From Cyanophora paradoxa (Eukaryota; Glaucocystophyceae; Cyanophorales; Cyanophoraceae): 64,000 bases of DNA. Under the pieces are notes generated by a model that did not search any database, was not told the origin of the DNA, and worked only from the letters and a program-made list of their open reading frames with translations. Within the stretch, counting starts at the first letter, position 1; the number at the start of each line of letters is the position of its first letter. The stretch covers positions 62,001 through 126,000 of the forward strand of contig QPMI01000474.1 of the NCBI GenBank assembly GCA_004431415.1. Direction: 5' to 3'. Shown piece by piece: positions 11,912 to 22,561 of this stretch. A program made the translations under genes and the position numbers.

Positions 11912-14900
11912 GGGGCGGCGCCCGGCGCGCAAGCGCTCCTCTTGCGCCTGGTCGACCAACGTCGAGGCCTGTATCTGCGAGCATCGTCAATCGATAGCAC
12001 CTTCGTTTCAGCACTCAATATTTTAATGAAGCTCTGTGTAATCCGCGAATTCGAAGCTGCATTATAATTACCATACATACGCACTGCCGCACGCGCCGTA
12101 CGCGTGCGCGCGGGCGACAGCTGCCTATACTGGATGGATGCTCGTGCACCCGCTGCGCATTTTTGTAATTATTAATATAATGGAGCGCGGGCTTGAGCGT
12201 GTAAGGTAATATATATAACGCACCTCGGACCAGACCCTATAGCTATGATCCGCATGCCCCCCGGGCCAACTGCAGGATTGCATCGGATATCCGGATCCAA
12301 GCTAGTGCCCATTCGTCTACGCTCCGCCCGCGATTCCGGTACTCGGCGCGCGTCCGCGCCGTCTAGATCTGATGAACGGCGAGCGCGAGAAGGAGATGGA
12401 GGGATACAGCCTCATTGGGTCGTGACCCTCGCGTCTTGATCACGGCGACAAAGGAGATCGACCGAGCTCGAGGGAGTGTCCCCTGATTATGAGGCCGAAA
12501 AGGAAGACCACGTATTGCCTAATAGGAGTGGTTGGGGGGCGCGTTTTCTGCCGGTACGTGATTTCAGATCGCGCTCGCTGGGCAGTGCGATTTCGGCTGG
12601 CCATGGGGTACAGCATTAAAAGCTGAAAATAAAGGACTGCTCGAAGGCAGCCACCCCCCTCATGACAGCCCGAAGGCCCGCAACTTGGCAAAGTGCACGT
12701 GGCAACGGCCAAAGCCCAGGCCTTAAGGGAAAGCCGATCGGGCGAAAGAAAGAATAAACGCAGCGCAAACAAAGCTTAATTGCAAGGGGGGGTCAGCTGC
12801 TCAAACCCCCCTTGCTACCCGTCGGATTGTCTGTCACGCTGTCCTAAGCCGGCCAGTTCGCAAGTTGGCCTTTTTTCCGTCGGCAAAAGTCTTTTTACGG
12901 TACCCATGGCCAGGCCGGCTGGGCCGGCCGCGGCCGGCGGCCGCGCGCGGTCCAGCTAGCTGCAGAGCGCTAGCTAGTGTTCGCTAGGAGAGCCGGCCGA
13001 ACCGGTACATGCAGACACCGCAGTGCCGCAGCTGCAGTGCGCACGCCACAACAAGCGCGGCCACAACGCATGCGCAGCCCGCCGTCCGACGGTCGCCCGC
13101 AGGCATGCAATCGAGTCTGCGGCCGCGGGGGCCAAGCCCGCGGCCAAGCAGGAAGCCGCTAGACCGGCAGCGAGCTTGACCGCGGAAGATCTAGCTAGAG
13201 CGAGGGCGCTATAGCTAGCGCTATGCAGCCGGCAACAAGCTAATCGGCCGCTGCCGCAGCGGGCGGCGCGGCTCTTAAGCTTCGGGCGGGGCGTAGGCGC
13301 GGCGGGCGGCGGCGCGGCTCGCCGGGCGAGGCGGGGACGCTGCGGGCAGCGGCGCGGCTTGCCGCCGAGTCGCCAGGCGAGGCGGAGGCGCGGCGGGCAG
13401 CGACGTGGCTCCCGGGGCAGGGCGGAGGCGCGGCGGGCGGCGGCGCGGCTCGACGGGCGTGGCGGGGACGCGGCGGGCGGCGGCGCGGCTCGACGGGCGG
13501 GGCGGAGGCGCGGCTCGGCGGACGGGGCGGAGCGCCGGCCGGTCGGGGCGAAGGCGCGGCGGGCGGCGGCGCATCGATATCTCGGCGGACGGGGCAGAGC
13601 GCGTGCCGGTCGGGGCCCGGGGCGGAGGCGCAGTGGGCGCGCGGCGCGGCCGCGCGGGGCGGACCGGAGGCGGAGGCGCGGCGCTGGCGGGCGGCGCGCG
13701 GCACGGCTCGCGGCGGCGCGGCTCGACTGGCGGGGCGGAGGCGCGGCGGGCGGCAGAGCAGCTCTCCGGGCACCGGCGGGCGGAGGCGCGGGCGGCGGCG
13801 CGACTCGCCGGGCGGGGCGGAGGCACGGTGGGCGGTCGCCGGGCGGCGCTGCGCGCGCAGGCGCAGCTGCAGGCCTACGCCTAGCGGGCGTATATTTAGA
13901 AAGCCGCTGAGCAGTACTTATAATTAGTTGTTGTATTCTGTCAACGTTCCTAGTTTAGACCCCACCTTGCACCTCCTGAGACGAGCAGGCGCGGGGCGAG
14001 TCGAAGACCTAGTTATGCCTGCCGAGGCGCTGGCTGCCGCAGTGGCGCCAAATCTGCCTTGGGGAAAGGAGAGGCCCTTAGGTTGGAGCCTGTCTGGGGA
14101 ACATCCTGGCCACATGCATGTAGGCCTAGAAATCGCTCGCCCTAGAAATGTGCGCCGCGTGACCCGCCCCGCCCTGGCGCCGGCCGCGGCCGAACGCCGC
14201 CGCCAAACGATTTGAAGATCTCGAGGTCAGCACTATCGACATCATCGTTCTCTCAAAACTAGATCTAGATCTCTCTTTAGCGGTTAACTGTAGTGTTATA
14301 ATTATAATTACTCCACCACGTGCGCCCGAAAAGGCACCCCGCCCAGATCTAGCTATAGAAGATCAATCATTGAATGCAATGACAGACTGCCAATTGCAAA
14401 CTACTGTTCAGCTTCCAGGCGAGAGAAGGGGACAGGCTGGACGTCCCTTGACTTCAGCACCTTCCGAAGTTCAACCGCAGCATGCGGGGCTCACATGGAT
14501 CCCGTACACCATCTATCCTCGAGCTCCGAGGCTCCTCAGCCTCTGACGCAACACAGGCTCAAGCGAGACTCGAATTTATGAAAGGTATCTGATCTCCCAC
14601 TTCACGGCCGATCTACACTCACTCAATATTAATGCAGAGACAAGGAAAGGATTCGGCTATTCGAGCCGAATTCGAAACCTCGCATGCGCAGTCACGGCCA
14701 ATAGCCAAGCGGAAGGCAGCAGAGCAATGCGCTGCCGGAATCAAAAACAGGGCCAGGCCCCGCATATTTATATGCGGTAGACCAGCTCATCTGAAATGCA
14801 TGAGATGTCGGTTTTAAAAAAGAAGAAGAGATATCCCCCATCCCAAGTCCCCAAGACCCAAGGCCATGGCCACTCCTGTTCCGCAAGGACTCGCTTGTTC

Positions 14901-17695
14901 AACTTCAAGAAAGCTGCGCATGCAGCTGCATGCAGCTTGCCCAAGATTCGCAGCTTATTTTTATCCCTTATTTAATTTGATATATATAGCCGTGTCATGG
15001 CCTTCAGTGTTTTCGATTACCAGCTTTCGCTTCTCGGGCCCATCAAACTGCAAATTGACACAGAAGGACCCGGAACACCGGTACCGAAATGACACCAGCC
15101 TGAGCACATGTATACACACACATCTCATTGCAAGAAACGTACACCATTAGCGAACCTATGTAATTCATTCACGCATATACGTATGCGTACGCGTGTAGCA
15201 TCTCACGAAAATAATAATAAGCTTTGGTTCTGAATTCACGACTAGAATTCAAACAAGCTATAGCTGGAGATTCCACACTGTGACGCTGATTCATGGATCA
15301 CTTATTCGCGTACGTAAGCATATGCGTGTACGCGTACAGCTCTGCTTTAGTGGCATACGTAAAGCTGGAGAACACACTAGCACTGAAGCTGCAAAAAGAA
15401 CGTTTACTTATAAGGTCCGACGGTCGCGATCGTGCAATTGCATTGCAATCGCCCTGCAACTGGAAGTCATCACGCCACGAAATGATCATGAGTAGTCGTC
15501 TGGGAAATAAAGCTAATTATAAGCTAAATAATGCTGGGGATCTGAAAGGATATGATACGTGTACACGTTCACATGTCTGTCAGCATAAAATTAAAAAGCG
15601 TGTTCGAATTCATTGCAGGTACAGATCGGGGAGCGAAGAGCGTCGCCGTTTGTAGCGCTGCGAGTACGCGTAGCACTCGGGATCTGACGTCCCTGCGCCG
15701 CAAATGTGAGACCGGGGGCGATCTGGAATCTCGAAACCCATTGCGAGTTTCAAGAATGGGTCGCACAATAGATGGACCTGGCCTCGCAGCCGTTGGGTAA
15801 CCTGAGGGGTAGATCCACGGGCGCAATGGGCGCTGGAGAGACCTCCGCCTCCTCAAGATCACCGGTACGGGTTTTGCCACACTTATCGTGAATGGGGCAT
15901 GCGCAGCTGCAGGGGGCACCCGGGTCCGCGAGCCCCAGCGTATTCGAAGCCAACGCAGAGGGCATAGAGGAGCGCCGCCGTAGGTTGCGCTTGGCGAGGC
16001 TCACGCGCAGCGCTAGCTCGCCCGTCGAGGCCGGGGCCTGCGCGTCGGCCCCGATGGACTTCCGCCGGCGCGCCGCGTCTGCATGGCGATCGGTGCCCTG
16101 CCGCGTGCCGCGTTCGGTCAGCATCGGGGCCCCCGCGCACGCGAATTGCGGCATTCATATTTTACACGAATTCGAATTCGAAATTTGTCATGAATCCGAA
16201 GCGACTTACGATGGCCGACTGCGCTTGCAATTGCGCTGTTGACTCTGTCGAGTCGTGGAAGCGCACTGGCGAGGCATATTCACACGGCGAATATGATGGC
16301 TCGAGCTCAGACCGCAGGCGCAGCTGCGGAGGCGGGGAAGCCGTGGACAGCGCCTCATGATCATTGTCCACACATGCATGCGCCACATGTACAGTGTTCA
16401 GCGCCTGAAACAGCCGCGCCAGAGGAGATGCAGTGGGTTTGTTGTGTAACGACACCGATCGACTGCAGCTGCAGTTCAACGCAAGAAGCTCGCGATCGGA
16501 ATCGCTGTCCGCTGCGATGACCCGGGTGGGCGTCTCACAGCGGCTGCTGGCACTGGACTTCGAATGCATCTGCAGCTGCATTGCGAGCGAAAGACTTCCG
16601 CCGATATATTTCGATGTGCTGGCGTATGACTCGCGATCGGTCTGAGTGCTACCTGCATGCATATGCGCAGCTGTAGCTATACTATGATATAGCTGTAGTA
16701 GCTGTAGCTAGATGCAGGCTGCATGCGCAGATTGCGGCAGGCTGCAGACTTGGCCGCGAAGCCTTGGCCGCTGAGTAGTAGCTGCAGGGCGCGGCCTGCC
16801 GCACTGCGGCAGTGCAGGGCACTGCAGGCTGTGCAGCAGCAGCACCCGGCGTGACCGTGCCTGCACGGTGCGGCGGTGCCTGCACCTTGGCACCTGCCTG
16901 CGGCATGCCGAGTCATTGCAGACTCAATGCCGAGCCCGCGCGGGCGGCGCGGCTCCCGGTCCGAGAGTCCGGATCCCGGAGTCCTGGCCCCTCCGGAATC
17001 CGGATTCAGCGGCAATTTCAGCCTCCAGAGTCCAGGCTCCCGCCGGCTTAGGCCCGGCTCTCCCGCCCGGCCCGGGGGCCGGGGCCCGGGCCCCGCGCCC
17101 CGGACTCCGGGAGTCCCGGCCCGGCCCCAGGCTAGGGCCCCGGGCGGGCCGGGCCCCGGGGCCCCGGCCCCGCCGGTCCGGCCCGGCCCGGCGGGCCCGC
17201 CCGGGCCGGGTAGCGCTGCATCATCAGCCTGAATATTAATGCTGCATGCAGCCTGGCAGCCTGCCAGGCTGCAGAGTCAGTGCAGACTGCAGTCTGCAGC
17301 TGACTCACTGAGTCAGTGATGCACTGCAGCAGTCTGCAGCTGAGAATCATTATTTTTGAGATGTAGGCTAATGTAGCTGTTCCAGCCTCCAGCGGCCGCG
17401 GCCGGGCCGCCGCCGCGGCGGCCGCGCGCGGCGCCGTCGCCGCCGGCCCGCCGGCCGCTTATAATCATTGAATTTATCGGCGCTGATCCCGGGTCCGACG
17501 GTCCGCGACTCCGCGAGTCCCCGGCCCGGGGCCCGGACCGCGATCCCAAATCATGAATCCGCCGGCCATTCAGGTAATGCGAATTCGAGAATTTTTTCGA
17601 GGTTGCGAACTTGAAACCGTTGAACGATTCAGGCCCTCGCCAGCCATTGGCCCATTGTTCTGCAGTTAAGCTGGAGATGACGGCAGCTTATAAAT
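11912..17695. other. Long gene-poor spacer
   Basis: No gene is supported. Short open frames exist (for example minus 16,162-16,662 and 15,750-16,154; plus 16,433-16,645), but none shows a recognisable family or good exon structure. Content: palindromic hexamer clusters (AGATCT, GATC, CTAG) near 14,260; recurrent GCATGCGCAG words (13,069; 14,688; 15,899; 16,721); a GC minisatellite (separate entry); and a GC-only palindromic tract of GGCCC/CCGGG words at about 16,930-17,215. Confidence 0.4.
13262..13880. repeat. GC-rich degenerate minisatellite
   Basis: About 0.6 kb of nearly pure GC built from imperfect units of roughly 35-40 bp around GGCGGCGCGGCTCGACGGGC and GGGGCGGAGGCGCGGC. The long open frames on both strands here are a by-product of the stop-free composition and are not called as genes. 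Confidence 0.75.
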
Positions 17696-17697
17696 TA

Positions 17698-19325
17698 CCG
17701 TGTAACACTTAATTAATGCGCCAGTAATTAATGCGTTTTTTTTTTTTTTTGGTGAATTACCGGCCACAGTCTCTAGACACCAGCACTGCGGGGGCTGCCC
17801 AGGGGGCATAGAGACAAAATAGCAAAATAACTAAGACAAGAGCACGAAGAAAGATAAGACAAAGAGCCAAAATCGACAATAAAAAAGGAAAGACACAGAG
17901 CTCGAGACAGATCGATTGCGAGAAGAGACGATAAATCGAGCAGATCTAGGGACAGAGGATAACTGACACGAAGAAGAGCCAGAGCTAGAGGATAACTGAC
18001 ACGAAGAAGAGCCAGAGCTAGAGATACCATCAATATCAGAAGGAATTACATCACTAAGAAGCGGGGACAAAATTGAGAAAGATAAATAACAGGAAGAAGA
18101 CAAGTAAGAGGAACAACAAGACGACATGGAGGCGGAGGCGAAGCAGGACGATGCGAAAGGGCAGAGCTACGGCACGAGGTCGAGGAGGACACAGGAGGCG
18201 GAGCAGGCGGATCAAGAGCAGGCAAAAGAACAGTCAAAGGAATCACTAAAGCCGGCCGGGGTCGAGGCGGGCAATCGAACTGCAAACGACGGCGAACAAC
18301 AGGTCGAGCACGAGGACTATAGCTAGTATTGAAACTAACTCTAGCATCAACACTACGATCAGAATCCGAACCAGACCGAACTAAACTAGAAGACGAAGAA
18401 GTACGCCGGCGCCGGCGGGATACGATCGCGACCAGCGAAGCAGAAGACAAGGACAAAGGCGGTAGGCCGGTATCAAGAACAAAGGCCGGAGGGTCCGGCC
18501 CGGCAAACCGCCGGGGGGAAGTAGAAGGAGCCGCAGGCTCGGCAAGCCGGCGACGGGTACGACCACGAGTCCGGAAGGAGATCGGGGAAGCCGGTCCCGG
18601 AGCTGAGGGCCCAGGAGCAGAGCCAGGAGAAGGTAAGCCCGGCGAGAAATCTGACCCGGAGCCGGAACCCAGCGAACGACGACGACGAAGAGGCCCCCGA
18701 GGAGCCACGACGGGGGAGCTACCGAGCAAAGTACTGACAGCCGGCGCCGAACACGGCGGCGGAGGTACCCCGCAGACAGTGGCAGGCGGAGAGTCCAGGG
18801 TCGATCGAGAGATCCGCCGACGGGAATGCGGCGGGGGCCGACGAGACGGAAGAGGCGAGGAGGGGGCCGAGGAAGGGTCGGAGGCAGGGGAAGGGCCACG
18901 AGCAGGTGACGGGGATCGCTGCCGGCGCCGAAGAGAGGGCAGCAAAGCAGGAGAAAGGTCGGGTGGCGCCGGAGCAGATGACACGGAGGTCATGGCCATG
19001 GGCGGTGCAGAGAGAGACGAGCTCGAGGGCGCAAGGGCCCGACGAGGGCGCCGGCGGCGAATCTCACGAGCGCCAGGAAGCGGGATAGGACCCGCAGATG
19101 GGACCCGAGGCGCCGAAGGGGGAGCAGGCGTTTTTGGACCCGGACCCTTAATATGGCTATTAATGCGGCACCAAATTAATGCGTTTCGAAGCATTTTGGC
19201 TGCTGTGTGGGGGTACATACCGCACTTAAGTAATGCGGTCCCAAATTAATGCGTTTTGCCAGCAGAAAACGCATTAATTTGGGACCGCATTACTTAAGTG
19301 CGCGCATTACTTAAGTGTTACACGG
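17698..19325. mobile_element. 1.63 kb TIR element of the CCGT family, TA flanks
   Basis: Left end CCGTGTAACACTTAATTAAT, right end the near-exact reverse complement (ACTTAAGTGTTACACGG), both flanked by TA (17,696-17,697 and 19,326-19,327). The right arm (about 19,120-19,325) shares the subterminal block of the 267 bp element at 6,272, including a hairpin of AATTAATGCG/CGCATTAATT words. The middle is 1.3 kb of purine-biased sequence with long open frames on both strands. It could be a larger non-autonomous relative or a carrier of captured DNA; no transposase was recognised. Confidence 0.75.
18046..19218 (-). CDS. Ser/Pro/Arg-rich open frame inside the TIR element (doubtful)
   Basis: A 390-residue open frame, rich in Ser, Pro and Arg, from 19,218 to 18,046, nearly filling the interior of the TIR element. 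No domain is recognisable. The opposite strand is also open for 306 codons, so composition alone may explain the length. A 36 bp direct repeat lies just past its 3' end at about 17,965-18,030. It might be a disordered, gag-like or cargo protein; treat as unproven. Confidence 0.22.
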   Translation of the reverse strand: MYPHTAAKMLRNALIWCRINSHIKGPGPKTPAPPSAPRVPSAGPIPLPGAREIRRRRPRRALAPSSSSLSAPPMAMTSVSSAPAPPDLSPALLPSLRRRQRSPSPARGPSPASDPSSAPSSPLPSRRPPPHSRRRISRSTLDSPPATVCGVPPPPCSAPAVSTLLGSSPVVAPRGPLRRRRSLGSGSGSDFSPGLPSPGSAPGPSAPGPASPISFRTRGRTRRRLAEPAAPSTSPRRFAGPDPPAFVLDTGLPPLSLSSASLVAIVSRRRRRTSSSSSLVRSGSDSDRSVDARVSFNTSYSPRARPVVRRRLQFDCPPRPRPALVIPLTVLLPALDPPAPPPVSSSTSCRSSALSHRPASPPPPCRLVVPLTCLLPVIYLSQFCPRFLVM

Positions 19326-19382
19326 TATAATTAAGCTGCTTAACGCGTACGGCTGCTACGGGCCTACGGCAACGTCGGCAAG

Positions 19383-20447
19383 TTGCCAAGTTGGCAACTT
19401 CGTCGGCAAGTTGGCAACTTCGTCGGCAAGTTGTCGTCGGCAACTTACTATTATGATCCAATCACTGATTACATACTCGACAGTTCGCGAATGAATTCGA
19501 AATACTGGTATTCTCGTGCTCACGTAAGGGTCGGTCCTTCGAATTCGACGTCAAGCGCAAGGAGCCCCCCCTCCCCCCAAGCGCCCCGGCGGCCCCACCC
19601 CCGCCCCCGCCCCTACTCTGACACGGCGTACTCCCCCCGGGCCCAGGATGGCCCAGTGGGCGCCACGCCGTACGCGTCGCCCTCGTCCAGGCTGGCTGCC
19701 TACCCCACTTCCTCCACTGACCTCCATGCGCGCGAGGTACCGATAGCTCTCACGGCGGGCCCGGCGGAGACATTCACACACGTCTTCTTCTGCCCGGGGC
19801 CCCATGCAGTGGCGCACCGCGCGGAGACCGCCCGTGAGCTGAATCGCTTCCTGCGGCGCGCCCACCACGAGACTCACGGACCCCAACTCAAGAACATTGA
19901 TCCCACGATAGCGCTCACCTCCGGCCTTGTGCCCACCTATCTGCGCGTAGCCGACGATGACGCCGAAGCGCGCAGCTCCGACGACCGCCCGACCACGTAC
20001 TCGCGGCTCTGGGTCCTCCAAGGTGTCGCCCCGCAGTCGCTCGAGCGGGACTTGATCCGCGCCCTCGACCTCGACCCGCGCCGCGCGCCCCGCACGGCCA
20101 AGCGCGTACGCCAGATGCTGATCGAACGCGCGCGTCGGCTCTGGGCCAGCCGGTGCGAGATCAACGCAGCATGGGAACGAGACTGTCGCATCTCTCAAAC
20201 CTCTAAGCGTCGCCCGCGCCCGCCCCGCACAGGAGCTAGAGCTAAAGAACGCGCCCGCGGACCCCGTGTCCCGATAGAGCTCTGTCCTGCCTGCGACGGG
20301 CCCATACACCTTCATAACGACCTTCGCGCAGCTCAGAACGCGGACTGCCCGCCGGAATACCGAGGATGGAAGGCAGCGCTTCAAGCCCAAGAACTCTACG
20401 ACAGCACCAAGGTCCGCCCCTGGAGCCTGCCCCCCCCGGACGATTAA
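19383..20447 (+). pseudogene. LINE-type retrotransposon remnant (C-terminal part)
   Basis: An open frame of 354 codons. From about 19,740 it reads ETFTHVFFCPGPHAVAHRAE, like the Cys/His region after the reverse transcriptase in non-LTR elements, followed by basic helical sequence with RLWASRCEINAAWERDC and a second Cys pair (CPACDGPIHLHND, about 20,285). No reverse transcriptase motif precedes it, so this is at most a 5'-truncated copy, as is usual for LINEs. It begins just right of the 1.63 kb TIR element and is followed by a G-rich tract at 20,460-20,483. Assignment rests on a weak pattern. Confidence 0.4.
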
Positions 20448-22561
20448 CCTACCCTCGTAGGGGGAGGGGGGGGGGGGGGGGGGGCTACAACTGGAGGAGA
20501 CGCGGAGACACGGAGACTCCACCACTACGCCCACTGACGACCTCACTCTCAACCTATCACCTACGGCCGCTCGCCGGGCCCTCGCGCCCGCCGCCGACCC
20601 GCCGTCGCCAGCGCGACCTGCGCCTCCACACCCCTCTCACTACCGCCGACACGCTCGCCTACCGCCGACACGCTCGCCTCCCGCCGCCACCGCTGCTCTC
20701 TCCCCCCCTGCCCTCTCTCGCCCGTTGCCCCAGTCGCCCTCCCCCACGGCCCCATCCCCCACCCCCTCCGCCCCTTCTGCTCTGCTGATCTCCCGCTACC
20801 CCAGGGAGGGGACGGTGGTGCGGGCTGCCAGGTGGAAGGTCGTCGGTCGGCCGCTGAACCCACCGGCGCCTGCCCCGGCCACGCGCCAGGCCGGGGCGGC
20901 CGGACCGCCGTGGAGGGGGCTCGTCATTGCCCGCGGTGGGGGGGAGGCGGTCGGCGGGCGGCTGGAAGCCCGGCGGAACGCGCCACTGGAGCCTCCCTCC
21001 TCCCGACCGCGGCTGCCCGACCCGGTCCTCCCCCGTCCTTTCCCACCGCCCAACGTCGCTCCATGCCGTGCCCCCCTCCCCGCCCCCGTCCCCCTTCCCC
21101 CCGACCAATCTTCCCCGAATGCTCTGAGCCCGGCGGCTCCACCAGGCTTGCTCTCGGACGAGCGAGCCCCCGACCCGACCCGCCGTGCCGACGACACGGC
21201 GGGCCGTACTCTAGCGTGTACAGAGTGGCTCAGATTATAGTGCGCCTTCTCGGAGGCCCTAGCTTACTAGGCATAGCGCTAGCTACAGCTGCAGCTCACT
21301 TTGCTGCCCACCTCTGATTTCTATTCTCGTCCCTGGGTAGTCACTTCCCTTCCCGCGTAGGATCTTTCCTGTGCTGCAGCTCTAGACTTAGTCCCCGGGG
21401 TAGCGTTTCCAGTTATTTCCATATCCGAGCTCCACCCGGTCCGATGTCCGAAAGGCTTAGTCCCGTAGGTTCATCTCTCGACTTGACACAGATGGACACC
21501 TCAGCTATATCTCTAGCCATTTGTCTCGGTGTGTGCGAATTCAGTTACAGCTGACCTCCATGCATGACCAGGCCCGCGTATACACGCACGTATACGTAAA
21601 TGTAAACGCCGTGCACGTGACGTTACTCGAGCGGAGCCGCGCGCGCGCGGGCCCGCGGCCCGCGGGCCGCGACTCGAGGGGTGCCGGAGATCTAGAGCTC
21701 ATATGCATGGAAGACATGTTTACAGTCGGTTTAAAAGAGCAATTCGCTGCTAGCTCAGCGGCTGTAGCGTGCTGTGCATGCGCAGCTGCGTGTGCGATGG
21801 CGGGGGCCATCAACTCGCGCCAGGGCGTGCACGTGCGCGTGCTGCGAGTCGTGCCCTTCGGCCAAGATCCGTGGTCCACGAGCTGCCGAAAACTGCCCCA
21901 GCCAGGCCGAGGTTGTTGGCGTCGGTCTGGATTCGCAGCACCTTGGCCGTTTGCCAGGCAGACGTAGGGATAGACGTAGGGGAAGATGCCATGATGAGCT
22001 GCAGCAAGTCGCGCCACCATGTGATCATCAGATCATGTGGCACGCATGAATCATCCGATGATACGAGAATGCGAATTCCTTTAATTTATATTATGAATCA
22101 TGATCATGAATCATAAAACAGTAGACTGGAATTCAATGATTCGAAGTGGGCACCGGCAGAACTGGGGCCCTAGTCTGGGGGTAGGGCCCCGGCAGGCCCA
22201 ATCATTGAATCGCGACGACGCGTACGGGGGTCAGCAGCGCTAGCGGAGATACAGCCAGGCCGTGGCCAGGCCTAGGCCGGGAAGCTGACAGGAACCACGA
22301 CATGAAATCAAATAATTCAAGGTGAATTCGAAAGGCCTAGGTTCGCGCGCGGAGGACAGATCTAGATCTAGAGTCCAAGAAGACGTGTGCTTAGTAGACT
22401 GTCACGTTTCTCGAGGGCCCCGAATGCCTTCGCTGCGGCAGCACGACCCATGATCATCGGATCATGACGGAAATCGCTCTTTCAGGTCTCCGGTCCCTCA
22501 AATTTGTAGAGCGCGGGGTTCGCGATCGCCTTCTCAGCTCGAGGCAATGCGTCGCAGGGCT
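20448..22561. other. Spacer, no supported gene
   Basis: Contains a G-tract (20,460-20,483), a C/G-rich stretch to about 21,230 that is open in several frames but has no recognisable protein, then mixed-composition sequence with palindromes (GATC, AGATCT). A minus-strand segment near 21,850-22,040 (TAKVLRIQTDANNLGLAGAV) looks protein-like but could not be tied to a gene. Confidence 0.35.

Noticed and set aside
13359-13910. Gly/Arg-rich open frames on both strands
   Set aside because: They lie wholly in the GC minisatellite and reflect its repeat units, not a gene.
20725-21240. Pro-rich plus-strand frame right of the LINE remnant
   Set aside because: Low-complexity, open in several frames, no splice pattern or motif.
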